From Phlebopus portentosus (lineage: Eukaryota; Basidiomycota; Agaricomycetes; Boletales; Boletinellaceae), in the NCBI GenBank assembly GCA_037892935.1, contig JAYXKI010000006.1, forward strand, positions 496,001-560,000: DNA of 64,000 bases, in the 5' to 3' direction. The first letter of the stretch is position 1. The number at the start of each line of letters is the position of its first letter. Positions 44,081-55,700 of this stretch are shown piece after piece. The translations under genes and the position numbers were made by a program. The notes under the pieces are model-generated. The model did not search any database. It had not been told where the DNA came from and worked only from the letters and a program-made list of their open reading frames with translations.

Positions 44081-47000
44081 CTAATAACGCCAATACTGGG
44101 CAACTCCGTGCATCCTATCAAGGAAGTTGTGATACGTAGAACTGCCACGGAGCTGCTTCTCAAGCTCCTTAATTGCCTCTTCCTCCGAGAGGTGTAGCTG
44201 GAACTTCTCCTGCAATTGCTCATGGACGTCACGATAATTGACGTGGGGTATATTAGCTTCTCCCATGAGGGACACCAAGTTAAGTATGAGGTTCGCGCTC
44301 TTTCTCAGGATTGTATATGCCACAAAGCAAAGGTTTTGAAATCGCGCAAACTCTGGCGAATGCGTCCCACCCATAGCCTCGATCATCTCCGGACAAACTT
44401 TTACTGGAGGAGGATAAGGCTTGGGATCATGCCCGAGAATATAACCGAAGTCGACTGGATAGCAGCGTCAGTCCTCGTGTGTGAGAAATGTAAAACGTGG
44501 ATGACGAACCATGGAAGAAGTGTCCTAAGGGAGGCAAAGAAGGATCGTCAACAATCGCTGTCTTTTAGGTACGATCGGAAGACTCACCATCTGGTGCCAG
44601 TAGTAAGTTGTCCAAATGCCTATCGCCTACACCAAGAATATACGTCATGACAGAGTAGCCGGCTGAACAACTCGGTGAGTCTGTGAATCAAATTGCGATA
44701 TCGTTGATATTTCTTACCACAACTTCGTACGAAAGTATCCAAGACTGATTTCTTGACGCCAAACGTCCCAACACTTCCTTCATCCGGATTATGCGCCCTC
44801 AAGTAATTGAGGAGCGACCCATTATACTCGCTCACGATAGTCGCAATTGCCATACTCGGTATGAACTGTGCCATTCCCTGCGAGGGACTAGTGGCGAGCA
44901 CCGCGTAAGGGCTGACCTTCAAATCCAAGTTCTCCTTGCGCAGCAACCGATCCATGAGCGTGAAAAGCTGAATCACCAGCTGATCCTGCCTCATGTCGTC
45001 TCCATCCTTGAAAATCAGCGGGTACTCGCTCCCGTCTGTACAGTTAAAGTACAGAAGCATGGGAGAAAGGCTCGATTTGAAGACAGAAGCCTTCTCAGAG
45101 ACTATCCCGGTGACTTCAACAGCTGCATCCAGTGGTAACGGCAGAGGTGCCATGTTCAGAAGTCCATTTTTTGAATCAGCAATGAACGCTCTTAAGCGCT
45201 CGATCTTCTTTGGTCTCTGGTCTTTTGAGGCCTTCAGTTCCTTTGCTTTTTTCGCGAGCGTGGAAATAAGTTCGCCCTGTCGACGAAGAACATCCGTTCG
45301 TGCGGACCCATCATCGGACTGAAAGAGATACTGTCAGGAAAGTTTGGCAGACCAAAGGAGGTAGTCTTACCTTCTTAAGCTTCTCCATGTACTTATACCA
45401 GACTTTCCCATATACTTTCGCGACTTGCTTATCTTCTAAAGCAACTTCAACCATGAGATACCAATGGAAGCGATTACCCAGAACGGGGTTTCGAACAGAT
45501 CGGTCGATGAGGAAATCTGCCAGGCCACTGTCCTCCTGCGAGATGGCATTCGTACTGAGTCGCATAGACCGCTGCTCGTTCGCAGAGCTTTCAAACTTCA
45601 GGGCCTGAAGCAACTGCAACAAATAGAGAAGCAATTCCTATGACGAACGTTGCATACGGATTATTAAGCGCGGATTTCAAGCAAGGCCAAAGGCTCACAT
45701 CGTCATCTGCCTTCGAAAGCTGCTTTACAGCAAAATTTCGCACTCGGCTGTCGACCGTTCCAGGACCGAGCAACTCAAGAGCATCATCAACCTCAATATC
45801 TGTCCAAAGCGGCAGCAAAACCTCCACCGCCTGTTTCACTTCACTTGGATCGCGCCATGTCACGGATTTCAGGAACTTGGTCAATCCGCGTTTATCTCGC
45901 GTCAGGTAGAAACGGAACTTCCAAACAAGGTCTTTCTCCTCTGACGTGAGCGGTTGAGTTGGCGGGTAGTTAAGAATAACCTATAACCGAAAATCGGTCA
46001 GAGCCGTTCAGAAATCGTGCTGGACTGTAACGTACGGCAAGTTCATCTCGATCCTTTGCATTCGGCTTTAATTCCCTATCCAAGACGCCACTTCGCTGAC
46101 TTCGGATAAGCCGACGATGCTTGTCCTCCACAGGATTGTCTCGACCAACTTCAGGATCAACAATCTGCCATAGAGAAGAATCCGAAAGAAGCGATCCTGA
46201 GATAGGCGTGACCGATGCTTGGGGAGATGAAGTCGTCGATATAATCGTAGGTAGATTAGTTGGCTCCTATTTCTTCAATCAGTGCAGAGCAATCGCGCAT
46301 ACGACAAAAGCCATTACCGGTTCAGAGAAGACAACAGGGAAATCAAACCGCGGAAGGTCGATATACAAGAAGAAATCCTTTGACTTCTTAGTCTCAGCCT
46401 AGGAGGTGCATTAGTAACCTCTTTACACGCACAGTTCAGGTACGGGAACCTTACAGCATGGATTTCCTCCATCTTCCGAAACGCAAGCTTGTCTAACCAA
46501 TCTTCTTTCGGCATATCCCCTCTTTCGTATTTCTTCACAAGCTGAAATTTTCGTTATGAGTGTTATTATACTCGAAGCACGTTGGCCAGCAGCTCGTCAC
46601 CTTCTCCAACCGCCCCATTTCATCCTTCATCTCCATCTTGCTAGGAGTCTTCGTATCCACAGATCCATCTGCCTCGACACCCTGCCACAGATACAATCTG
46701 TGCTTCCCTCTCCTCAATGTCCTTCGCATTAAGGCAGATAAGTCGCAGGTAATACTCAAGAGACAACACACTCACCGTTTCTTTCCAAACAAACGAAACG
46801 TAGTTCCTCCCACAGGAGCTGCCGAACGCGGTCCTTCGATGTCCCACACCGTGAACGTTAATTGCGAACTCAGCGGGAGGTCACAATAACGAATCGGCAG
46901 CGTTATCCATTCGTTCCACCTAAGGCGCACATCCATACCAGCATTCAGCTTGCACCAGATAAATCCGCAATAGTAGGAGAATACTAACGTGTAACTATTC

Positions 47001-47379
47001 TTAAAAGCCTTGAAAGCCGTTCGGAATGGGATCGTAAGCGGCTTGTTATCCGCAACCACCTGGCAAGTCACATAAAGGTCCGAGAAACCTCTGGACAAAC
47101 AACACATTCACAATTAGACATAAGCCAAATTCTAAACTGCATGAGCATACGGAGTCTGAAGACCAGAAAACTGCAGGTCCGGATTATCAATTATATCCGT
47201 GAACGGTCTCGGTTTCCGATTTCCCTCAAACTGAGAGCTGAGTAGAGAGAAATCAAGATCCACAATTAATCCAACCGGATAACATCAAGAGTTGCAAACG
47301 GAGCTTACATACGGAACGTGACGGGGAGCTTCAATGAACTCGACTTTGCGAAAGTAAAGTCTGGATTGTCTTTATCCAT
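44081..47379 (-). CDS. VPS34: Phosphatidylinositol 3-kinase Vps34 (class III)
   Basis: Makes PI3P on endosomal and autophagic membranes with Vps15. Start [19 protein letters not shown] at 47379, stop at 44081, many small introns. In order: a C2 domain (about 47100-46790; [20 protein letters not shown]), the helical accessory domain (about 45930-45600; [28 protein letters not shown]) and the kinase domain (about 45130-44081). Kinase motifs: [19 protein letters not shown], catalytic loop [13 protein letters not shown], activation segment [17 protein letters not shown], and the C-terminal helix ending QYWRY, required for membrane engagement in the family. All catalytic residues are present. It converges on the biotin gene, with about 110 bases between. 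Confidence 0.92.
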
Positions 47380-47794
47380 AATGGATGCTCAGAAAGTCTC
47401 CGTTGACGAGTCAGTATGGCCAAATCCGGGTGTAGGAAATAATGGTAGGAATAAGACCTGAAGTAACTGGAATACGAAGCAAGCAGCACGATCGGCGCAC
47501 GTCACGTGCACATAACACCAGATCGCAGATCATCCAAGCTTTATTTTTTACAACGAAGTCACAGGCCATATCGTACGTAGAAGAGCAGGAAACGACAACA
47601 GAAATAAATATCGTTCGTAAAATATGGCCGAAGCAAGAACAAACACAAAGGTGAAAAAAAGCAAGTGGTTATGGCGTATTCATGACGATGCTACAGAACC
47701 AAGTCCGCCATCCAACATGTTCAACAAACATATCGCATGTTACTACAACAACAACAACCAGTTTAATCATTATTCCATAATCAATACCGTCCGT
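47380..47794. other. Intergenic region upstream of Vps34
   Basis: 415 bases with no supported gene. It contains the Vps34 promoter and the 3' end of the MARVEL gene. A-rich stretches occur near 47580-47660. Confidence 0.45.
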
Positions 47795-48995
47795 TCATCG
47801 GTATCCTGTGTATTCAGTGTAACTTGGCGGGCCCTGGGAAGCACTGGGGGTTGAGTACGTTGATGGTGCAGGGCCGCCTGCAACCGAAGCTCTCACGGCA
47901 GCGTACGGATCCGCATACTGCATTGTTCGACTGACACCGCCCGGAGACATGTTGTCAAGACCACTAGCGGTGCCAAAAGACTGCTGCTGAACTGGAGGTG
48001 TACCCCCGTACCCAGATGGTGCAGGATCCGAGAACGCTCCGTAAGCGTCCACCGAAGATCGCGCCGCGGGAATAGAGCCTGCTGCAGACGAGACACCTGA
48101 AGGGTTGAAACTACCGACACCGCTCACAGGAGGCAAAGCATAGGGGGATGCTTGTGGGTTCCTGTTAACAGCCGCGCCGTCGGTGAAAGGAGAATCGGCA
48201 TTGGTAGAGCTACCACGGAGAGGTGCAGGTCGTCCATAGGTGGACTCGTCTTCCTCTTCCTCGAGTTCGTCATAGACTCCTTGCTCACTTCCAACAGGCG
48301 GATTAAAAGGGGGATCACGGGAATGACGGGCTTTCCCACTCTTCCAGCTCAGTATGTTGAGAGTGAGCGTTCCACACCAAGCAGCTGCAAATATAATGTT
48401 ATAAGTTGGTCTATACTTGTAGTATGGCGCCTTACCAAAAGCAAGCCAGAAGAATATAGCGCCGGCCTTCTTGGTAGAGCACCATCCTCCCAGGCCATTC
48501 TTGAAGTCATCTCCCAGGTCAGCATGGGGATCGTCGTCTGGGTTCTTGCAACCCTTTTGTGTCCAAGCGGAAATCGTGGTGATGAATCTGAGAAATTCGG
48601 ATTAGTCAGATTGAAAGAGTCAGCAAGAAGTACTGCATACGCGATGAGAAGATCAAGAGTCGTCCCCGTGACAGTCAAAATAAAGGCAACCCGTGTCTCT
48701 GAGAGTGCACGAGATAAACGCGACAGTTTGCCGTATTTGACATCGATGACAGGAACAAAAAGTAGGAACAACGATAAGAGCATGGTTGTGACGGAAACAA
48801 AGATAGCAAAGCCAGATAGACCGGCTAAGGTACATAAATTAGAAATAATGTGTCTGAAGCAACTGAAAGGGACGTACATGGTCCAACATCCCATTTTGCC
48901 TGGAAGCTTGCGACACTTGCGAAGCAACACATAGCAATGAAGTTGAAGAATGCTTGAGAGCCATAGAAAATAATTGCAGGTTTTGAGATGATCAT
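47795..48995 (-). CDS. MARVEL-type four-span membrane protein with Ser/Pro/Gly-rich tail
   Basis: The ATG at 48995 opens MIISKPAIIFYGSQAFFNFI, followed by four hydrophobic stretches (for example GFAIFVSVTTMLLSLFLLF and FILTVTGTTLDLLIAYAVLL) with short introns between. The C-terminal cytosolic tail is acidic (YDELEEEEDEST) and then Pro/Ser/Gly/Tyr-rich to YTEYTGYR at 47795. The sequence just before the ATG (GTGCGT, GCTGAAC, CTTGTAG) looks like a 46-base 5' UTR intron. Splicing there into the other open frame would give a stop, which supports the start. The family suggests a plasma-membrane or vesicle protein of the Nce102/MARVEL kind. The exact role is unknown. Confidence 0.7.
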
Positions 48996-50185
48996 CTACA
49001 AGAAGAACAAAGAACATGCGTTCAGCAAGGACGCACGAGCGACAAAATGAGTTGAAAACGAAAAAGAGAGATGACGCAACCCATAACCACAGCACAAACA
49101 CAATAGGGACAAGCAAGAGAGCGGCAAGTGCACCATCACCAGCGCTTATATCATTGTCGGGTAAGCTCGACGCACTAGCTGACGCCGACGCGGACGTCGC
49201 AGACAACGCGCTTGCGACTGTTCGTGACGCGATGGAAGCGACTGCCGTCACCGCCAGGACGTTCGGAGAAGCCGACAACGCTGGGCCTGTTGCATTCATG
49301 CATACAGGAATACAGCAGGGCGCAACAATGATGAGCAGACGCGGGGGACGCGCCAAAGAAGTGAGAGGTGAGAGTTGAAACAAGACGCGTCGCAGGGTTG
49401 AACCAGTGCATCGCCACTTAAGGCAAGACTGTCTCGTCTTCCCTGCTGCGCCGCATCGCCGGCTCCTCGATCATAGCATCAGAAGCGTTGCGACAACGAG
49501 TACAGATACATCCCAAGGCGATTTGGGCTTTGGGAAGAGTGTTGCGAATACAAATTGCAGGATAGGGGCAAGAGACAAGAAAGAGATGAATACTGTGACA
49601 AAGCTACGCACATCGTCCTCAAACTGAGCTACACCTGTATTCCCTATCCCCTTGCCTCTTCCAGCGAGGGTACCTCTATTCGGTCTTAGAACCTTTTCAA
49701 AGGCAGATTGGATATGGTCCATTATAGTCATTGTGGACTATCGTGATGTGCGTGTGACGTCGCGAGTTACAGAGAGATAGGGTGTGGAATGTCTTTAAAT
49801 GGAGGTCTGTGGCGAGACCGACTTGTCTTGAGATGGTGGTGGTAATAAGTGAAGAGTGGGAGGAGCGCTCGTCGGGTCGAGAGCGATGCAGGTGCTGCGG
49901 GATGGGAGTGGAAAGCAGTGAGACTGGGGACGTGCCATGATGACCATATTGCATTTGGCATCCCAGATTATGTCAACTTTATTTCATTTTTCTTCCATTT
50001 TCCTCATTTTCACTTGTAACAACAAAAATCCAAAATAAATAATACACTGTTCAGTGTTCATTCAAAGCTAGAAACGATGCCGTTGCACTTCCGTTGTCCA
50101 CAGCTTCGCGAAGCCAGGAACCAGGGCCTCGCTACCCTAATTTCCCAAAATATTCTCATCTATCACAAAACGTGGGTATAAAGAC
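48996..50185. other. 1.2-kb region between the MARVEL and SH3 genes
   Basis: Mostly promoter and UTR sequence. It holds the possible small membrane-protein frame listed separately. An Ala/Ser-rich open frame on the minus strand (about 49300-49020), opposite a plus-strand frame (49016-49378), is repetitive and not supported as a gene. Confidence 0.4.
49471..49731 (-). CDS. Possible small membrane protein, 86 aa, unrecognised
   Basis: ATG at 49731 (MTIMDHIQSAFEKVL), two hydrophobic segments (FVTVFISFLSLAPILQFVFA and WDVSVLVVATLLML), a plausible single-exon frame ending at 49471. No family is recognised. Its size and amphipathic start fit small fungal membrane proteins, but chance cannot be excluded. 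Confidence 0.35.
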   Translation of the reverse strand: MTIMDHIQSAFEKVLRPNRGTLAGRGKGIGNTGVAQFEDDVRSFVTVFISFLSLAPILQFVFATLFPKPKSPWDVSVLVVATLLML

Positions 50186-51061
50186 TCAGAAAATCGCTCG
50201 GACAAGTCCTCCGCCTATCGCAGCACCTGAAGGAAAAAAAAGTATGTTAAAATGCCGTTTGCTGCGTATAAGACGAACCTGCGCCGAATCCTACACCGCC
50301 CGCAGCAGAATGAGCCATCTACAATAGTTTTGATTTAGCCCATCATTGTCTAATGCTCCCATAAGGCGGAAAGCCTACAGTGTTACCAAGGGCACCATAC
50401 TTGCCCTTCTTCTTATCCTGCCCTGGTGCTTCTTGTAGGCCAACAGAGTTCACGGCGCCAGATCCAACAGGTGGCGGCTTGTCTGCACCATGGTGTGCAG
50501 CTCCGAAAGGTCTGTACGGTGTCTTATCCCTAGGGGCCGCAGTACCAGCAACGGGTTGGTCGAATTGAGGAGGCGGTGCTAAGATGGTACGCGCCGGAGC
50601 TGGAGATGCTCCCGAAAGTAGTTTCTCAACGTGGTTTGATGGCAGAAGACCCTGCTTCCCGTTGAACCTGCCCGTCCACCAGTCCGCATTTGTTTCTTCT
50701 ACGATCTCGATGATATCGCCTGAGCGGAAAGAAAGGTCATCAGGGTCCTGAACAAATGACCAACACGCGTCAATTGCAAAGACAAATCCACAAGATAAAG
50801 ACTGACTTGGCCATTCTCGTTGTATGCCCAGATGGCTCTTGCTTTGACGGTTTTGAGTGCAGACGCAGGAAGAGCTGGGACGCGTCTCGGTGTTGCTACG
50901 GGCGCGGGGGTCAGAGTTGCCGTTGCAACAGCAGCTACAGACTCCTGGCCCGGCAATTGCGCGAGAATGATATCCGCGTTTTGCCGGGATATATGCCCAT
51001 TCTCAACGAGGAATGCAACATTGTGCTGGATCTGCTCGACAATGTGCGCGACATACGCCAT
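50186..51061 (-). CDS. SH3-domain protein, Pin3/Lsb1/Csh3-like
   Basis: Start MAYVAHIVEQIQHNVAFL at 51061. A frame extends further up only with a TTG start, so the ATG is preferred. The N-terminal helix and linker are followed by one SH3 domain (KARAIWAYNENGQDPDDLSF, GDIIEIVEETNADWWTGRF, GLLPSNHVEKL; AIWAY replaces the usual ALYDY). After a Pro-rich linker the last two exons give NTMAHSAAGGVGFGAG and AAIGGGLVRAIF, ending at TGA 50186-50188. This Gly-zipper-like C-terminus is a hallmark of the Csh3/Pin3 group. Such proteins bind Pro-rich partners at actin patches. The tail spans two small exons that would be missed without splicing. Confidence 0.83.
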
Positions 51062-51387
51062 GCTAGCCCAGCTCAAAGTGTTAGTGAGGAGAGAGGAGAG
51101 AGGGTGTTATATTCGAGCGCGAGAGTGCATCGGTCTTTATGGGCGGCGTTGTCGTGAAGAGAAGGATATATATGGTCTGGTCGGCAAGGCGTCGGCATCA
51201 ATCATCCCATCAACGCCATCAAATTTGATTGATCCAATCAATGATCTGAATCTGCGCCTGTGTCGGGTCTGGTGTGGCTGTGTGACCGCGTTTCTTACAT
51301 AATATTAATGTCGTGAAGGTCGCGACAAGTCATTACAAGCATTATAAGAAGTCTACCTCTGACCACGACTACAAGTAGAGTGCATAC
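51062..51387. promoter_or_regulatory. Divergent promoter region, SH3 gene / pICln gene
   Basis: 326 bases between divergent ATGs (51061 minus, 51388 plus). No individual binding site is recognised. Confidence 0.45.
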
Positions 51388-52159
51388 ATGCCAGTCACAG
51401 TCATCACCGCAGTCCCAGCGTTCGTCTCTAAAGAGGAACACGCACAGCTCACAGGAGCAACGCCGTCCTCGTTCTCTGATATCCCTCCCGTTCTTCGCCA
51501 CAAGCAGGAGAACGCCCGTGCAGTCTTTGATCCCCCTGTCCCGGACCTGTCTGAAGATGAGCTGAAGCGGGGCACAGTTTACATCTTAGAGAGGTCAGGC
51601 TCACTGCATTCTCGCTCGCATCTTTGATCTCCGAGTCTGACCGCAACCCCATAGTGCGCTTGTGTTCATTTCCGAGAGCTCAGGACGCGGCTTTCAAATA
51701 GACTACCCAAGCATCATCCTCCACGCCATCTCTCGCAGCGAACCTCCAAGTCTCTACTGCCAGCTCGGCGAACCTGCCTCAGCAGACGCAAGCGAAGTCG
51801 AGGACGAAGAAGAAGCTACCGAGCTGCGTGAGCTCAACATCTACCCAGAGGACACCTCATCCAGTACGTCCTTTTCTTCGGAAGCATCTTAAGTCATATC
51901 GCCTTACTTATCGCCTGTTCAATCAGTATCGACACTTTTCGAAACACTTTCCGCATGTGCCTCCTTGCACCCCGACCCAACCGATAGTGATGACGATATG
52001 GGCGAAGACGACGAAGACGACGACGGTGCCTTCGTCGATGCAGATGTCGAAGCCGTCCAAGCAATAGCCCGAGAAGGCGTCGATGGCGAGCCTGAATTAA
52101 CCGAGGCCGGTCGGGTGCGCAGCGATCCTGTCAACGATTCCCGGTTTAAACCTTACTGA
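51388..52159 (+). CDS. Methylosome subunit pICln (Saf5-like), about 215 aa
   Basis: Chaperone of Sm proteins in spliceosomal snRNP assembly, partner of PRMT5. Exons 51388-51593, 51655-51863 and 51927-52159 fit in phase. Landmarks: PSSFSDIPPVLRHKQENARA, GTVYILERSALVFISESSG, GRGFQIDYPSIILHAISRSE, then an acidic loop (EVEDEEEATELREL), SACASLHPDP and an Asp/Glu-rich C-terminal region. PH-like fold, standard length. The 3' end converges on Nup159. Confidence 0.88.
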
Positions 52160-52730
52160 AACTGGGCTGTCTCTCCGTCTCTCTCCTCACATCACCCTTA
52201 GGCTACACTGGGTCGTCTGGAATCTTTGATCCAAGATAATCACGGAAATCAGACTATGGTCAATGGACGTAGCGATCATGGCACGATTGACACGATTGGA
52301 CCAGATACGGAAGAGGGTCAGTTCGCCGATGCAGCTTCTACGAGTTAAATAGAAACCATGGATTACTAACTTTCCTTGTACCACTTACGTTACGAGCGTT
52401 TTTTCCTTGAAGTGCTGGGACGAGACTATACATGTTGTTCTTGTAGTACCCAATACATCGTTGCAATGTAATAAATCAAACAGTAGTGACCGAGAAATCC
52501 ACGATCATTGATATCGGTTTCCAGCCGTCCCGCTCTCTGCTTCCTGTACTACACAGCGTACTTTGTTCTAGTCACTCGTCAAGATCATAAAGAAGTGCAC
52601 ATTGATACTCAACGAATTTGTTCTACAAACGAATCTACCGACACCGCAAATGCATGGACAACAACAAAGACAAACTATAGCAATAACGCCCACATCAATG
52701 AACAAAGGAAATACTCCATCCAAACAGTAG
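52160..52730. other. Convergent 3' intergenic region
   Basis: 571 bases between the pICln and Nup159 stops. Presumably both 3' UTRs. No gene is supported. Confidence 0.5.
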
Positions 52731-55700
52731 TTATGGGACAGGTTTCTTCGAATCAAATACTGGCTTGATCTCAAACGGCAACGACGACACAGGGTTAACT
52801 TTTGGAAGTGGTCCCCAGCTGAACGCAGCAATAGACGATGGAACAGGAGATTGAGTCTTTCCTAGCTTCACAGGTTTAGCATGTGCAAAATGCCGAAGGG
52901 TGCGGCGCTGACTCTCGCTCCCAGTATCTTGTTCTGGGGCCCCGAGCGGATCTGAGGACAAGTCCAGCTCCGCAGGAGGTCCACTTAATGTGCTAGCGTT
53001 CCCGATACCGGAACTTTGTCTTGTCAAGTCGTCTAGCGTCAAGACGCGCCTGCCAGGCTGGCTGGCTTGTGTATTTAACAACGGGGTCTTTCTGGCATTT
53101 AAGAGTGCGTTCTTCAAGCGCATGGCGCTGCGCTCAGCGTTCAGAGCTGCGGCAGTGCTTGCCGCTATGGAAGGCGTGACCTGCGGTCGAGAGGTAGGCT
53201 CCCGATCACCATCCTGGTCATCGCTATGCGACAACGACCTGTTCCCGTTTTCGATACGTCTTCGTCGGGGTGAAGGGGTTCCGTGTAGCGCCATGTCAAG
53301 ATCATCTATGTTAAGCTTTGCAATTCGAGAGGCAAGCGTTTCTATCTGTTCCGACTCTGCCTCGATGGCAACATCGATATTACGGTAAATACGGGTGACC
53401 GTATCCAAAGATGGGGCTCTTCGATTCACAAGATGAGTAACATAAATATCGGCACAAGGGAAACAGGGACATACTTGATACTGCTCTTGCCCTTGCGGTG
53501 CTCTTCTAATCTCTTCTTGCAAGACTTTAGATGTACTTCAAGCTGCTCGACCCTATCATTAATCAACTATAGAGTATGTCATTCTCGATGCATGCTGATG
53601 TGGAAGCTAGGGCACTTACCCGAATCTGCCTTCTGAGCTGGCTCTGAGTCTCTGAGGCATCGGGGTCCAGTGTTCTGGCTTTCAATATTCTAGCAAACTC
53701 AGGTTCTGTCTTTGCTTTGGAGATTCGAATGATCTCTTCCTTTCGGGTTTCAGCTAAAGGAAATCTGAGTACGTTGTTCATTTAGGGTGATTGTAAGACT
53801 TTACCTTTGAGTAAGGCACTCTCGGCCTCCCGTATTAGTGGCAGGAATTCATCTTTAAGTCGGTACACAGCCAATACATCGTTCTCGACATCCTCGATCA
53901 CCTTGCTGAATGCTTCCAAATCTCCAAAACTCCATTTCGTTCTGTCCCCAAGAGTCTCCTTTGAATGAGTCATGCCCGTTGGGCGACCCCAACTAGTCTT
54001 CATTGCAAGAGCCGCTTTGCTCATCTTAGCGAGCTAAGTTTATCAGTCAGACCTCGATAATACAATATAAAGTATCACAATCATACCTGCTCAAGTTCCT
54101 CCTCCATAGTTAGATATAGATTCTGACATTCCCTTTGCATACTTGACTCAAACGTTGTTTGAACGGGTGGAGGCGGTTGAACGCTCGGCTGGGAAAATTG
54201 CTGAGCTGGTGCTCCGCCGCCTCGGAAATCAGTAATATCCGTAGCATTACCAAGTCCGGAGGCAGGTTTCCCGTCTGGTCCTGCCGGTGCTAATGGCGGC
54301 ATGATAAATGGCGCATTTGGCGAGGACACAGATGAATTTTGCGCTGAGCTAAAGGGAGGCCTGAAGACCGACGACGAAGTCGCTGTACCCTGCGCAGGAG
54401 CGACGAACTGAGTCGGTTTCAAGGGGAGAGTAGAAGCTCCTGCCGAAAAAGAAGTGGGGCTTTGACGTCGGGGTTCCTCAGGCTTCGGGAAGATCGGAAC
54501 AGGGAGTTTTTGTTGTCCAGTAGCACCTGGCACCTGACCAAACGGAGTCCTGGGCGAAGCAGGTCGGGGCTTTGGTACGGGAGCGGTGGTCTGGGATGCC
54601 TGGTTGCCGGGGGACGCCTTATTCTCTTCCCCAGCAAGCGGAGTAGCAGCAAGAGGAGAACTTCTCGTTGGACGAGAGCCAGGCAAACCAAATCCACCAA
54701 AACCTGTTGAAGAAGCAGGACCTACGGGCTTAGGCGCTGGGAAAGGACTTTGCTCTTCCTGCTGACCCGGCGAGCCGGGTGGGGTCATCGATTCAGCTTC
54801 CACTGACGGAGATAGAACGCGTTGCCCAGGAGGCTTCGCTGCTGGAGCACCCACAGATTCGGGAGTAAATAGCGGCGGAGAAGGGGAATTTGCCTTAGAA
54901 GATCCGGCTGCAGGCATTCCAGCAGTTGGAACCTGCTTCCCAAACAGGGTCGGTATTGCGGAAGTTTCGGGCTTAGTGAAGGCCGACAAAGGAGGCTTTG
55001 GAGGTACAGATCCCTTCACGCTAGCATTATCGCCAGGTACTTGTACTACGACGGTTTCAGAAGTTGGCTTCGTAGATGTAGAAGGGGCGGGCTTAGAAAA
55101 TACAGGCTTTGGCATGGTCCCTTCACTTTTTCCGACGCCCGCAGATAAATCGTCTTGGGATTCATGCCCTTTCTTCTCGTCGCTAGGAGCAGGCTTGGGC
55201 GTCGACTCTCTAGGTTCGGGAGTCGACGGTAATGGAATCGCAGTCGGACTTTGCGTTTTCGCGCGCGATAGAGCCTCTTCGTCATCCTCTTCAGGTTCTT
55301 CTTCGCTGTCTTCGTTTTCGCTGTCTTCTTCACCCTCTTCTACATCCTCACTTTCCTCCTCTTCTTCCTCGTCAGGTTCTTCGGAGAAAGATTCAGACAG
55401 GAAGGAACTGGCATCATCATCATGCTCTTCTTCATCACCCTCATCGTCTAGATTCTGCTCCTCCTCATCAAACGTACCATGAGTCGATGGCGTAGGAGGA
55501 AGGTTATCGTGGTCTACCTCTTCTGGCTTTGATACCGTGACAAACGAAGCGTCAACATCCTTAATTTCCTTACTTGAGCCAGCGCCTTTGGCAGAAGTGG
55601 ATGTGCTGTTTTCTCCGTCCTTCTGGGACTTAAGAAGGTCGCTGAAGGAAGATGGCTTTCCCGCCTTCGCGAACGCGGAAAAACCTCCTGTTCCACTGTA

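Noticed and set aside
49016..49378. Plus-strand frame and opposite Ala/Ser-rich minus-strand frame
   Set aside because: Compositionally biased mirror frames from a GACGCCGACG-type repeat. The minus-strand one cannot splice in frame into the MARVEL gene.
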